From positions 22,841,451-22,905,450 of the forward strand of contig CM043948.1 in the NCBI GenBank assembly GCA_014529385.2: DNA of 64,000 nt, given 5' to 3'. Both the position numbers and the translations under genes were made by a program. Positions within the stretch are counted from its first letter, which is position 1. Every line of letters begins with the position of its first letter. Shown piece after piece: positions 18,739-29,682 of this stretch. Origin of the DNA: Adiantum capillus-veneris (taxonomy: Eukaryota > Streptophyta > Polypodiopsida > Polypodiales > Pteridaceae). A model generated the notes under the pieces. That model searched no databases and was not told the origin of the DNA. It saw only the letters and a program-made list of their open reading frames with translations.

Positions 18739-21700
18739 GTCCGATTCACAGAGCCTGTGGTTATTTGTGCATGCGAATTTTTGGAGCTTCATACAGCATC
18801 TATTTGCCCAACACTTTCACTTTCAGGGTATAAAACTTTTGTGGCTTCCTACTATGAGGAAGAATTAATGCAACACTTTCACTTTCAGGTTATGAAACTT
18901 GTATTCAATTAAGTTTGTTTTGTGGCTTCCTATTGTGAGGAGGAACTAATACTGGCTTGCAGTAACCATTCCCCCCCCCCGCCCCCCCCCCCCGCCCCGC
19001 CCCCGCCTCCGCCAAACACCCAAAGAAAAATAGGAAAAAGAAACCTACAAAGAGGTTCCAATGAGAGGTGAGCTTGCGCCATGGTCATGTTGAAGTTATA
19101 AAGCCTAAAAAGAGAAACTTGCTGAAGTAACAATTCATGATTTTGAAAGCCTGTGCGCTACTAAATGAAAATCAAAAGGTACAATTCATTGATTTTCCGG
19201 CTTAGAGAGAGTAATACTTCTTCGTAACCTTTCTGACCCTACTAGGTTTTCTTGTTCAGGTCATTTTTTGATTGCCGGCCTAGAGCTAGTAATACTTCTT
19301 CAAAACCTTTCTGACCCCACTAGGTTCTCTTTTTCAGGTCATTTTTGTGCTCATTTTTCATATTTAATGCTTCTTTGAGTTCTAGGCTTCATCCTGGCTG
19401 AGTCTGCCCTGCATCTCTAGAGTTAGGAGAGAAAATCAGTATGCAGATCTTTGCATTGAGGTATGCTTGTGTGTGTGTATGTGGGGTGTGGGTGTGTGGG
19501 AGCATATATTGGTACCTAGTTCTACACCCACTATTGGGCACTAAGTTACTAACGACGTTAGTGGGGATGTCGGTAGTATTTAGTCAATACTATGCATGAT
19601 GGAGCTGATGGTTATTTTGTCTTGTGGGTGACTACCATGAGTCTATACCTTACACTTTCCTTTAAGGGTAAATCTGGGCTTATCCTGGATTCATCTAGGT
19701 ATATCATTTTTTGATTTTTGTTGAGTCCCAGTTTGGAATTTTTGCAGGGCCAGTTTTCCACAGTCTTTTGCCCTTGAAATTTTTGTAAGAATTGGGGGAG
19801 AAGCTCGTTTTAAAAGACTTTGTCCAGCGTTTTTGTATTCGCCCTCAGCATCCAGCATACTTGAAGTCCAGGTAACAATTTTAAAGGGGGTCTTGTTTTA
19901 AGTATTGGTTCGAGTTGGTTATGTTTTAATAAGCTAGAATGGTTGCAAATGTTGACAGTTTAACCATGAAATATTTGTAAAATGGCGCAGGCAGCGGTTA
20001 CTGATCATCTGGTTATAAGGGGCAGCTACCGTGCACTTTCATTGGTTGTCTATGGAAACTCAGTAAAGGAATTGGGGCAATTCAATTTTGATCACGAAAT
20101 TGATAACACTCTTTCAGATGCTATCATACCCCCTGAAGCAGTCTTTCAGCCTGAGGATCTTCCAGAAGCATTGCAGGATGATGTGGGGCTTCAAAGTAAA
20201 GCAGTCCATCCTTTGAGGAACTTACACCTCAATTTTAAAGACAGAGAACAGGCAGAGGCCATCCACCAGCTTCTAAGTTTGGCTCTCCAGATCACGAGAT
20301 TTGACTCAAGTTGCGTTGCAATACGGAAAGTGTTTGAGACGGTCCTTTCAGCAGCCTCCGTCGTACTGTCAGAGCATGGCATTGATAACATGCTGGCCCA
20401 GTTGCCAACTTTACCAAAAAGTCCATACCAGAGTCAGGGAAATGTTAAAAATAGCATATTGCAAGCCAGAGACCAGATTCAAGTGATTTTTACTCAATGG
20501 CAAAACAATGTCATGATGACCAGATCCCCCCCAGCTCTAGTTGAGGTTCCAGAATTGTTGGAGGGTATTTTTGAATGGATACAGAGAAGTTTCCAGCTGT
20601 CCGCCCATAGAGAATCTTTTGTGTCTATGGTATGCTCATGTTCTGACAAAGGAAAAGTGCCTATAAAAGGTTGATTTTCTCTTCTCATGTCTAGTTTTGT
20701 GGTCTTGGTGCTGAGCAGGAGGAGTTGTTGATTGTGGGCCTTGCCTCAATACAGCTTATCTGCACAGATGCCCATTTGTGTTTTCAGTTTGTGATCGCAG
20801 GGGGTTTAGACCTTCTTATGAGTGTCTTGCAGTATGTATCTGCAGAGTCCTCAGCAATTGCATTGCTAATCTTAAGCGCGCTGAAGTGTGCTTGTCAACA
20901 TGCTTTTGCCTGTGAAGCTATTCTAGGCTGGTGGCCTGCTAATGTTTTACCTGTTGATTCAAAGCATACTTCGAGCTTTGGCTACTGTTCCGTATTAAGA
21001 ACCTTGTTGCAAACAAAGCGGCAGAACGTATCTCAATTAGCATGCCAAATCCTCCACCACCTTCATGCCTATCAGCTTGCTTCTGAGTTTGAGGTGAACA
21101 AGTTCATGGCTTTGAAATGAACACAGCTGAAGTTTTCCATTTAATCTAATATATCTTCTGTTACACGCAAATGTCCACTACATAACCGCATCATGTCAAC
21201 TTTGTTTTGCTATAACAAAATTTAGTTGTCAACATGTTCTCAAGTATTCGATTTGTTTCTGGATTGTGAATTTTTTTTTGAAAGATTTTTCTTTCTTAAT
21301 TTTGTAGCAAATCATTCTCGGTTTGTGCACATGTTATCTTTGAATGCTTATAAGACATTTTTCTTGTCAACCTGTTCTCAGACAGTATTCAACTTTTTTT
21401 TGGATTTATAGAAGGTTTTTCAAAGATTGTTTTTTCAACATATCATCTGAACTCTCTTATGTTCCACGTCAGTGCGAAGTGGAAGCTTTGCTGGAAAATG
21501 CTTCCAGTTGCGAATGGCCGGTAGCCTCAGAACACAGTTTTAAGAAACTCAGCTCTTATCTGAAAGGACTTGCGGTATCCTTCATTATCCTGCTTTAAAC
21601 GCAAAATACCTTCTTCTCCTTTTCTTCTCGCTCGTTTCTGATCTGATCTGTTGTGTGATTATAGAAATCACTCAGTCCCCAGGATTTTCTACAAGATTGC

Positions 21701-24111
21701 TCTCCTGCTCAAACAGCACACAGGCTAATGGTGGATGGAGATGACAATGCTTTCTCTTTGCCCCCAAATACAATTTTCAGTTGGATTTCTGCTTCCAAAT
21801 TCTCGTTGACATCCAAAGATATCAACAAACAAATTCTACTGATTCTGCAGGCATGTGTTTTTTGAGAGGAGAGTTATGTACATGCTTGCTTCTGATTTGC
21901 ATGTTAAATTCCTTTTACCTGAGCACAGGAAAGAAGATTTGTTCCTGCCCTTGCAGCATTGCTGTCTGCTCCGTGGATGAGGGCATCCACTACTAAAGTG
22001 AGTGCCTGTTTTCTGGAGCTTATTGGTTCTCTCGAGACTCTTATCTTGGCGCTGATAAATTCACGGTCAGGTTTGTTCTCTTTTAGCAACTTTGTCTTTT
22101 TGACGCGATATACTCTTTTTCTATTCCTGTGTTGATGTAACCAAATTGTTCTCAGGCCTACTTTTTCTAGCCTCTGAACAGGAGGAAGCAGCAGCTCTCA
22201 TCTCTGCACTGATGGGAGCTAGAAATAATGAAGAAAGAGATTTTATTGACTACAGACATGCAAAGTCATTGATGTCTTCTGGATTCATCTGCCAACCCCA
22301 AGATGTCGGAAACATGCTCTACACCAATCTCTCTGTGGTGAGCATGCCCACTTATGTGAAATTTTATCTTCACATGAGAAAATCCATTGTATTACTGCAC
22401 GCAAAGACATTATCGTGAAATAGAGGCAAATAGTCGGTCGGACCCAGTCCTAAAAATGAAATTAGAGTAGTCAACCTACTGACACAAGTAACTCTGTTAT
22501 ATGAGTACTCTTACACTGTAAAAAATGGAGAGAGAGTCTTGAGTATTTGCATAGGATCTCCAATCAGAGAGTGGCACAATGTTTTCTCTGTATTACACCA
22601 TGCCAATGTATATGCCCTTGGTTGACTATATTGCCTTAATAATTCTAACCATTCAATACCACACAGATTTCTGTCTTGGATCGTTTGCTTGGAACCACAA
22701 GACACTCTGAAAGTTTTTTGTGGCTACTGTGGGAGCTTTCAGTTTTCTCAAGGTGTGGTGATCCCAGACTTCAGTTTTCTCCGGGATCATTTAATATGGG
22801 TCTTTGTCATCAAGTGTTGAAACTGTGTTTGAGTGTATGCAGATCAGATGCCGGGAAACAGGCTCTCTCTTGCATCGCTTATTTCCCTGAGGTGAATTTC
22901 TTCTCTCTTAAAACTTTTTGATATTCCTTTGATGCCTTTTGACATCAATTAGTGCCTTGTTTTGCAAAAGGTCTTTGTGCTGCTGGTGGAAGCATTGCAA
23001 TTGGAGTCTCACTCTCTGACGACTAATATAAGAGGTCCCCCTTATTTCATTTAACCTCTTTTTCTTCCTTTATTGGCTTTAGGAGCCTTCTTCCTTTTTG
23101 CCATTTCGGGTGATACTCGGAAGTTTTTGATGCAGAAGTACGAGCTTTAAATCGGGCATTTATACACTCTGCAGCAGAGGTTATGCAGGTCATACTTCTA
23201 GATCCTGTTGCCAGCAGCCTTGCAGCATGGGTCCCTCATGCCTTGTCTCTACAAAAAGCTTTGCAGTATTGCTCTCCAACAACCATTGACATGGCTGTTG
23301 GGAGTCAAGGTTTAGGATCCAACAGCAAAGATGCACTTTGTGCCCGTCTTCTTGATTGGGTTGATGCTGCAGTTATTTTTCATAAAAAGGGGCCAATTGG
23401 GCTTTTACGATATGTTGCAGCATTGGTTGTGGGTAGTGTCACTTCAGTGGCAGTTGGGGGCCTTCCTGCTTCTGATCCTGTAGAAATGGAAAGTACGTTT
23501 GGTGAATCAGCTGTAAGCACAGAACTTCCTTCAGTTAGTACTCTTCTTGGTAGAGGTGTCACATTGGGTGCTGCTGGTACTGTGCTTCCTGACACAGCAT
23601 TGATTCAGTTGACTGTGTCAATGCGGATCATGGCATCGATATCCTGTCATCCGGTATGTTACGGCTATTGATGTATATACTTGAAGTCTGGTGTAACTGG
23701 CAGGAACGTTTCTTGTTTTGTTTTAATTCAGAGCTAGTCTAACCTAGAATCTTATTTTGGTCCGAGCAGGGAGTGGCTGCAGTTTTATTTGGAGAGGGTG
23801 CGATGTCGGTATTGTATATTCTTCTGGAGTATGGTGCTGGTGTTTTGCAATCTTCCACAATTGACTATGGTTGAGTTTTTTCTACCTTGTACTGCTAAGT
23901 GGAATGCTTATTTCTTAGTTAAACTTCCTTAGGCCAGGTTCTAGCTATGAGATTAGATTCAACCTTTCTGCAAGCAGATTATATGGTGGAGGAAGATGGC
24001 GAAGGTGATGGAATTACTGAAATGATTATGGAGCAGGAGCGTGAGCTGTCCCTTTTGGGGCTGCTATTACCGACTCTCTTGCTATTGCTTACCCTGCTGA
24101 AGAGGTTGAAG
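18739..24111 (+). CDS. VIR: VIRILIZER-like protein (m6A methyltransferase complex subunit), partial, 13 exons
   Basis: Exons: 18739-18827, 19748-19871, 19991-20629, 20695-21093, 21473-21574, 21665-21850, 21929-22070, 22156-22337, 22667-22891, 22971-23034, 23136-23653, 23770-23869, 23933-24111. All phases agree, giving 983 uninterrupted codons. Recognised conserved blocks: FTEPVVICACEFLE, SFALEIFVRIGGEARFKRLC, FLYSPSAS, VTDHLVIRGSYRALSLVVYG, FVIAGGLDLL, ALSCIAYFPE, HSAAEVMQVILLDPVASSLA, RLLDWVDAAVIFHKKGPIGL and LLGLLLPTLLLLLTLLKRLK. They follow the order of plant VIRILIZER, a large (about 2100 aa) helical-repeat scaffold of the nuclear mRNA N6-adenosine methyltransferase complex with MTA, MTB and FIP37. 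The initiator exon (about 30 residues) and the half after KRLK are not visible. All visible splice sites are usable, one GC-AG. The gene may continue past a transposon-filled intron, or be truncated. Confidence 0.88.
18810..18950 (+). repeat. Duplication across a VIRILIZER exon end and its splice donor
   Basis: CAACACTTTCACTTTCAGG, TATGAAACTT or TATAAAACTT, TTGTGGCTTCCTA, TGAGGA, GAA. TAAT occurs twice: near 18810-18868 and 18870-18949. The first copy contains the real exon end (18827, GTATAA donor). The second places a similar TTTCAG/GTTATG donor in the intron. Confidence 0.8.
18971..19014 (+). repeat. C-rich tract inside a VIRILIZER intron
   Basis: C10-G-C12 with further G-interrupted C runs. 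It lies between exons 18739-18827 and 19748-19871. Confidence 0.9.
19199..19345 (+). repeat. Intronic tandem duplication, about 75-80 bp
   Basis: GGCTTAGAGAGAGTAATACT and following bases, through TTCTGACCCTACTAGGTT and CAGGTCATTTTT, repeat with small changes as GGCCTAGAGCTAGTAATACT at about 19278. It is in the second visible intron of VIRILIZER. Confidence 0.75.
21851..21928 (+). other. GC-AG intron of the VIRILIZER gene (78 bp)
   Basis: The preceding exon ends ATTCTGCAG and the intron starts GCATGT; it ends GAGCACAG. Only this choice keeps the frame from ILLILQ to ERRFVPALAALL. GC-AG introns are a known minor U2-type class. Confidence 0.75.
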
Positions 24112-24254
24112 GTATTCTCCATCCTCCCTCCATACATCACACCACATGGTCACCACTTAATGTACACCCCAAATTACCTATTCATCAGTTAGCTTTGGCC
24201 ATTTCAGCTTTTCCTCTTTTGGGATGACAGAGTATACATCCCATATGTACATTG
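24112..24254 (+). other. Start of the intron after the last visible VIRILIZER exon
   Basis: GTATTC donor at 24112 followed by unremarkable AT/CT-rich DNA up to the first LINE-type tail. No acceptor with a plausible VIRILIZER exon was found downstream in the window. Confidence 0.5.
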
Positions 24255-24296
24255 ATTTTTCTCCTAGACCCAGTTCGGCCTCCAATAGACGCTAAT

Positions 24297-24351
<55 letters not shown>

Positions 24352-24360
24352 CGCGCGCGC
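24255..24360 (+). repeat. LINE/SINE-type 3' tail ending in (TC)24 then (GC)n
   Basis: ACCCAGTTCGGCCTCCAATA, GACGCTAATAAAA, then TC repeats (24301-24348) and GTGCGCGCGCGC. The same tail type occurs at 37485-37528 (ATCGAGTTCCGCCTCCTAAA, GGACGTTAATAGA, CTCTCTCC). It resembles the family T tail (GACGTTAATATAAC then CT repeats). Only the last ~50 bp of an element is recognisable. Confidence 0.7.
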
Positions 24361-24622
24361 TCCCCCCTGCTGCCCTGCTGCTCCTGCCTGCTGCTCCTGC
24401 GCGCCCCCCTGTCGCACCCGTGCTCCCCCCTGCCGCCCCGCTGCTCCCGCGCTCCCCTGGTGCTCCCGCGCTTCCCCTGCGCTGCTGCCCCCTGCACCTC
24501 CTGCGCGCTGCTGCACCTTAGCAAACCCGCACACGCCCGCCCCCCGTTTGCTCGCGCCTTGCTCTTGCGCTACCGCCTTCCCCCCCCCCACTGCCTTGGC
24601 AACCCGCCCCCCACCCCTTCCT
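24361..24622 (+). repeat. GC-rich degenerate repeat (CTGCTCC/CGCGCTCCC type)
   Basis: Very C-rich, built of CTGCTCCTGC, CGCTGCTCCCGCGCTCCCC and similar units. Open frames on both strands here are low-complexity artefacts. Confidence 0.7.
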
Positions 24623-24747
24623 CTACGCGTATCATGTCCCCCAAGTTTCCCTACGCGTAGCATGTCCCCCAAGGTTTCCTACGCGTAGGAGGTAAAATTC
24701 TTTTCGTTAAACGCGTAGGATGCCCCCCCCTTCTTCTACGCGTAGGA
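24623..24747 (+). repeat. Cluster of CTACGCGTAG palindromes
   Basis: Five ACGCGTA cores occur near 24625, 24652, 24682, 24711 and 24738, most as the palindrome TACGCGTA, spaced 27-30 bp, with the spacer CATGTCCCCCAAG.TTTCC repeated between the first ones. A minisatellite of unit about 28 bp. Confidence 0.8.
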
Positions 24748-24794
24748 GGTTTTTTTTTTTGGCCCGCCCCCACCACTTTGCAACTTTCGGGCCT

Positions 24795-24837
24795 CATGGG
24801 TCAGTATGCCCTTTTGAAGACTTTAATATAACCCTCT
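24795..24837 (+). repeat. LINE family T 3' tail fragment
   Basis: CTCATGGGTCAGTATGCCC and TTTTGAAGACTTTAATATAA match the end of family T (CTCATAGGTCATTTTGGCC, TTTTGAAGACGTTAATATAA). Only CCCTCTC follows in place of a long CT tract, and LINE T1 begins there. Confidence 0.75.
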
Positions 24838-24996
24838 CGGGGATGATCTTACCCTCTCGCAGATCGCTCATATGCAGGAAGTAATGCCGGAGATTAGAGC
24901 GGCAAGGGACAAAGGCAAGATCGCTTTTTACCGGGACGGAAAAGTGGTAATACTAGAACGACGCTCCACATGACGGTGCGAGACTTATGGGACCAC

Positions 24997-25957
24997 ACTC
25001 AAAGTAGCTGCCTGGAACTGCAATGGATCTATGTGTCTTGATGTGGGTGCCTTTGAGGATAGCTTTACTGGAAGAGACATCATCTTTTACTCTGAGACAC
25101 ACCAGGCCCCAGGGCAATCCATGCCTCACATCAGTGGATACAGGTGGGAGATGGCCTATAGACAGGAGACACGCTCAGAGCACAGAGGGCGGGGCTCGGG
25201 GGGAGTGGCAGTGTTATTTAGAGAGGATCTGCAGCCACTGATACATATAGCCCGCAGGGACGAGCAGGCTAGGTACGTGTGGGTGAGACTGAAAGCAGAG
25301 ACAGGCAGATACCTCTATCTAGCTATTTGCTACTTTCCCCCGAGTACATCAGTTTATGCATCACCCAGAGGATAGTCCCCTTTCTCTATTTTGAATGATG
25401 ACATATGGGAGTTCTCTAGGGATGGTGACATTATCATCCTAGGGGACTTCAATGCTAGGATTGCCCATCACCAGGCAATGTTTTATGATACTTCAGAGGA
25501 GATGCTAAGAGAACTAGATGTTGCAGAGACGGGCCTTTCCAGACTATCACACGATGTGGAATGTACTGAGTATGGGCGACACCTGATAGACATGGGCACT
25601 GCACATGGATTGGCCATCTTGAACGTCCTACAAAGATTTCCTACTTCGGGAGGTTTTACATGCTTCCCACACAGACATGGAGCCAGCACAGTGGACTATG
25701 TCATGGCACAGCCGAATCTCATCTGTAGTATCCAGGATCTCACAGTTGAGCCCACACCGATCGGGGTGGCAGTGTATCATGCTCTGGTGTCGATGACCAT
25801 CTCCCTCCAGTTCAGTGTAGCACACAGGCCACGAGTAGCAGCCCCTACTTGCTACACATTCACACGGGAGACGGATTCTGTATACATGGACGGAATCTAC
25901 AGACGCTTATGCACTGAGGACCCGGGGCGACCTCTGGAAGAGCTAACTACTATATGA
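24997..25957 (+). pseudogene. LINE T1 ORF2 endonuclease domain (one internal stop)
   Basis: Apurinic-type endonuclease motifs in order: AAWNCNGS (25010-25030), YSETHQ with the metal-binding Glu, GRGSGGVAVLFRE, YLAICYFPPSTS, ILGDFNAR (catalytic Asp-Asn) and ASTVDYVMAQP. The final DH motif reads YHALVS. A TAG at 25373 interrupts the frame; then 25391-25957 is open. This nuclease nicks the target to prime reverse transcription. Confidence 0.8.
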
Positions 25958-26253
25958 CACGGACATTACATGAGGCAGCAGCAGAAGCATACCCACACAC
26001 CGAGCCTGAGCAGAGCCGCCGATCAGGGAGCATGCCTCAGAACAGTTGGTACGATGAGGAGTGCCGCCAGACTAGAGCCAGACTTCAGAGGGAGGTGCTG
26101 TTGGGGGACGTCACTCACAGACAGTCACAGATTGACTTCCGACGCCTGGTGCGGCGGAAGAAGAGGGCTTTTTTGGCTCGACTCGAGCAGGACCTATATC
26201 AGCTATTCTTGAGTCAGGACTCGCGTGAGGCGTGGCGGCTCTTTCATGAGCAG

Positions 26254-26295
<42 letters not shown>

Positions 26296-27388
26296 TGCTA
26301 TTTCCTCCACAGAGACCTGGGGGCAGTACGCATCATCTTTGTACACAGTACATGGACAACCGGCCCTCCCCAACCCCCCCGATCCATGCCCACATGCATG
26401 TGTCTTTTTCACCGCTGAGATGGTGAAGAAAGCTATTGACAGGATGAAGAGTCGGTGATCATATGATCATGATGGCCTAGTCGCTCAGCATTTCATGCAT
26501 GCCAAAGACCTACTAGGAGAGCTTCTAGCAGTTATGTTTAACCGGGCCATGTGTGAGGGCCTACCAGACTCTTGGAGCCTATCTATGATCTTACCTATCT
26601 TCAAATCAGGAGACCCCATGGAGCCTGGGAATTATCGCACTATTATGATTGGGCACACTGGCACGGTTGTATGCTTCCATTCTGGAGCAACAGCTGAGTA
26701 GATGGGCAGAGAGGGAAGGGATACGTGCAACTGGGCAGGCAGTATCCAGGAGAGGCTTCTCTACCCTTGACCATATCCTAACACTCAGGGCCATCATCGA
26801 AGAAGGCAGATCTCATGGGAGACGGATCTATTGTAGCTTTGTGGACTTCCGCAAAGCTTTCGACATGGTCCCCAGAGCTAGACTGATGCGCAGACTACAG
26901 GAAATGGGAGTACCCACAGAACTCATTTTGGGGGTCATGGCATTGTACAGATCAGTAGTAGGGCATGTACGCACCCCGGAGGGACTTTCTACACTGGTTC
27001 ACTCCACTATTGGGGTGAAGCATGGCTGCCCGCTCTCTCCTACTCTTTTCGGTATGTATGTGGCTGAGGATGGGGATAAAGGTGCTCAGTTGGCAGGGAC
27101 ATGGATTCCACTTTTGTTATATGCTGATGACATAGTGTTGATCTCCGAATCCCCAGATGGAATGCAACGTCAATTGGATGCTTTGCATACGTTTGCCCGC
27201 GAAAGTGGTTTGTCTGTCAACCTGGGTAAAACCAAGGTTATGGTGTTTAATACCACTCCACAGTGGATCAGGAGGTCAGCACCTACATTTACATACGGCC
27301 AGGAGACGGTGGAGTACACAGACGCTTACACTTACCTTGGAGTGGTTTTTAGCGGACCTGCATTCTCACTCAGAAGAGCAGCAGAGAC
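25954..27388 (+). pseudogene. LINE T1 ORF2 reverse transcriptase domain (frameshifted)
   Basis: Linker (AAAEAYPHTEPEQSRR, QNSWYDEECRQTRARLQRE), a 42-C proline run, LPIFKSGDPMEPGNYRTIMI, RRGFSTLDHILTLRAIIEEG, YCSFVDFRKAFDMVPRARL, STIGVKHGCPLSPTLF, LLLYADDIVLIS (catalytic YADD), GLSVNLGKTKVMVFN and YTYLGVVFSG. A stop near 26457 and a frame change near 26660 inactivate it; the longest open part is 26649-27473, whose last codons run into the LTR. Confidence 0.8.
26254..26295 (+). repeat. Poly-C tract (42 C) inside LINE T1 ORF2
   Basis: Replaces a short CCCCC run coding for Ser-Pro-Pro in other copies (34523, 43362). The same site is expanded in T2 (28527-28563). Confidence 0.95.
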
Positions 27389-27979
27389 TGTACCAGACTT
27401 GGACACTCCATGTCAAGAATCAACCGCGATAGCACCAAATAACCACTTCAAAACAATTCACAGATCACAATAGATTTGCACTGGCCCGGCGGAGTTCCGT
27501 GCCTAGAGATATTGGCCCCAAAGACTGGCGCCCTTTTCGGTATTTCTTTTTGTATTAATCAATCATCAAAGTACAAGAGAGCGGTTAGGGTTTCACTCTC
27601 AGACTCTGCGTCCAGATGCTCTGAGAAGTGAGGCCCTCACCACTAATTTAAAGGTTACAAGGGATGCCCAAAAGCAGAGTCCCAAAAGCTTGAAAGCAAA
27701 AGCAGATTCTCTCTCTCTCTCTCTCTCTCTCTCAATGAGAGTCAGTAAAAAGCAAGTTCTCTTTTTTCTCTTTCTTTCTCCCAAATCAAAGCGAAAAGAT
27801 GAGATTCGCGTCGCTCAAAATTTCCCAATTTTTTTTTTATAAAAATAATAATAAAAAAAATTCCGCCTCCGCGATTTTTGGAAATTAGGGTTTCTGGTAG
27901 AAATTAGGGTTTGCAGGAATTTTTGGGTTAAGGCAGAAATTAGGGTTTCTGTTGTCCGCCACGTCATCACTTTGTGACA
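27389..27979 (-). repeat. Chromovirus 3' LTR, element C3
   Basis: 591 bp. On + it begins TGTACCAGACTTGGACAC and ends ATCACTTTGTGACA. On - it starts TGTCACAAAGTGATGACGTGG and carries GAAATACCGAAAAGGGCGCC. It contains an internal CT tract (27708-27733). GAGAC precedes it in LINE T1. It is followed on the right by a polypurine tract, so it is the 3' LTR of a minus-strand element. Confidence 0.85.
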
Positions 27980-28227
27980 TACCCCCCTCTTGAAAGCATT
28001 GTAATCGACCGCGATTACGCCTGCAAAACCGACAAAAGCCATAAACCGTCTTAGCAGACACTGACTGTTAGTACCTACGTACTAGAAACACACATCTAGC
28101 ACATGTACAAAATCGACAGTCACATCACAGGACATCACATGACATTCAACATTCATTCGGATCTTAGACCATGATTTATCGGCAATGTAGCTAGCAATCA
28201 CATCTAGGTCCAATCGGGACCTCATCG
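27980..28227 (-). other. 3' internal tail of chromovirus C3 (remnant)
   Basis: On - it ends TTTCAAGAGGGGGGTA (polypurine tract) at the LTR edge. Upstream sequence matches the C1 tail at 15040-15300 (TCTAAGATC, GATGTGAATGTT, GTGCTAGAT). The rest of C3 and its second LTR are missing; LINE T2 starts next. Confidence 0.7.
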
Positions 28228-28500
28228 ATGTCCGATTGACACTACATGATGCAGCAGCAGGGGCTTACGCACATACCCAGCCTGAGCAGAGACGCCGTTC
28301 TGGGAGCATGCCCTAGAACAGTTGGTATGATGAGGAATGCCGGGACACTAGAGCTAGACTTCAGAGGGAGGTGCTTTTGGGGGACATCACTCACAGACAG
28401 TCACAGATTGACTTCGGACGCCTAGTGCGGCGGAAGAAGAGGGCATTTTTGGCTCGGCTAGAGCAAGATCTATATCAGCTATTCTTGAGTTAGGACTCAC

Positions 28501-28526
28501 GTGAGGCATGGTGGCTCTTTCAGGAG

Positions 28527-28563
<37 letters not shown>

Positions 28564-29682
28564 ACCATCACTTCTGCAGAGGACTGGGGCCAATACGCAT
28601 CATCTCTGGACACAATTCCTAAGCAGCCCCCCTTCCCAACCCTCCCGATCCATGCCCACACCCGTGCTTTTTTCACTGCGGAGATGGTGAGGAAGGCCAT
28701 TGACAGGATGAGGACAGGGAGAGCATACGATCATGATGGTTTAGTGGCTGAGCATTTCACACATGCCACAGATCTACTAGCAGAGCTTCTAGCAGTGATG
28801 TTTAACCGTGCCATGCGTGAGCGCTTGTCTGATACTTGGAGCCTATCTACTGTTGTACCTATCTTCAAGTCGGGAGACCCTATGGAGCCTGGGAATTATC
28901 GCACTATCATGATTGGACACACATTGGCACGGTTGTACGCATCTATTCTTGAGCAGCAGCTGAGTAGATGGGCAGAGAGGGAGGGGATACGTGCAGCCGG
29001 GCAGGCAGGGTTCAGGAGGGGTTTCTCTACTCTTGACCATATCTTGACACTCAGAGCCATGATTGAGGAGGGTAGATCGCGTGGGAGACGGATCTATTGT
29101 AGCTTTGTGCATTTCCACAAAGCATTTGACACAGTGCCTAGAGCTAGATTGATGCACAGATTACATCAGGTGGGAGTACCCACAAAGCTCATTTGGGGGG
29201 TCATGGCATTATACAGGTCAGTAGTGGGGCAGGTACACACCTCAGAGGGTCTATCCACACCGATTCACTCCACTATTGGGGTGAAGCAGGGCTGCCCGCT
29301 CTCTCCTACTCTATTTGGTACGTATGTGGATGAGGTTTCTGACTACATTGAGAGAGATGGTGATAGAGGTGCACAGCTGGCAGGGACATGGATTCCATTA
29401 TTGTTATATGCTGATGATATTGTGTTCATCTCCGACTGTCCGGAGGGGATGCAACGTCACTTGGATGCTTTGAATAGGTTTGCTCAGGAAAGTGGTTTGT
29501 CTGTCAACCTTGGTAAAACCAAGGTCATGGTATTTAATACCACCCCACAATGGATCAGGAGGTCAGCGCCAGCATTCACATACGGCCAGGAGACTGTGGA
29601 GTATACAGATGCGTACACTTACCTCGGAGTGGTTTTTAGTTGGCCAGCATTTTCATTGAGGAGGGCAGCAGAGACCATGTAG
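28501..29682 (+). CDS. LINE T2 reverse transcriptase (393 aa open)
   Basis: Best RT frame of the window. Motifs: poly-Pro from the C tract, AEMVRKAIDRMRTGRAYDHD, VVPIFKSGDPMEPGNYRTIM, HTLARLYASILEQQL, FRRGFSTLDHILTLRAM, FVHFHKAFDTVPRARL (usual DFRKAFD; catalytic Asp reads His), GVKQGCPLSPTLFGTYVDEV, LLLYADDIVFIS, LSVNLGKTKVMVFN, YTYLGVVFS. The Asp to His change in the first catalytic motif suggests it is inactive. Its YADD box and FRKAFD motif differ from the FADD L1-like elements at 9106 and 49743. The clade is undetermined. Confidence 0.8.
28527..28563 (+). repeat. Poly-C tract (37 C) inside LINE T2 ORF2
   Basis: Same ORF2 position as the tract in T1; it is read as a proline run. Confidence 0.95.

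Larger units (their letters stand above)
24838..27388 (+). mobile_element. LINE T1 (non-LTR element, both ends truncated)
   Basis: Begins in the ORF1 C-terminus (GDDLTLSQIAHMQEVMPEIR, 24840-24900), then ORF2 with an AP-type endonuclease and reverse transcriptase. It is cut at RRAAET by a chromovirus LTR (27389). It is the first unit of the LINE cluster; a 3' tail of another T copy abuts its 5' end. Confidence 0.85.

Noticed and set aside
24349-24672. Ala/Pro/Arg-rich 103- to 126-aa proteins on both strands
   Set aside because: GC-rich low-complexity repeat between a TC tract and a minisatellite, with no start context or relative.
26203-26412. Glycine-rich and proline-rich small proteins
   Set aside because: Products of poly-C tracts (also 18184-18375, 18930-19133, 28387-28700, 36100-36225). 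The true reading is the LINE frame on +, where applicable.
27389-28227. LINEs T1 and T2 as one LINE split by the chromovirus
   Set aside because: T2 resumes upstream of the point where T1 stops (linker and RT are present in both), so they are two copies.
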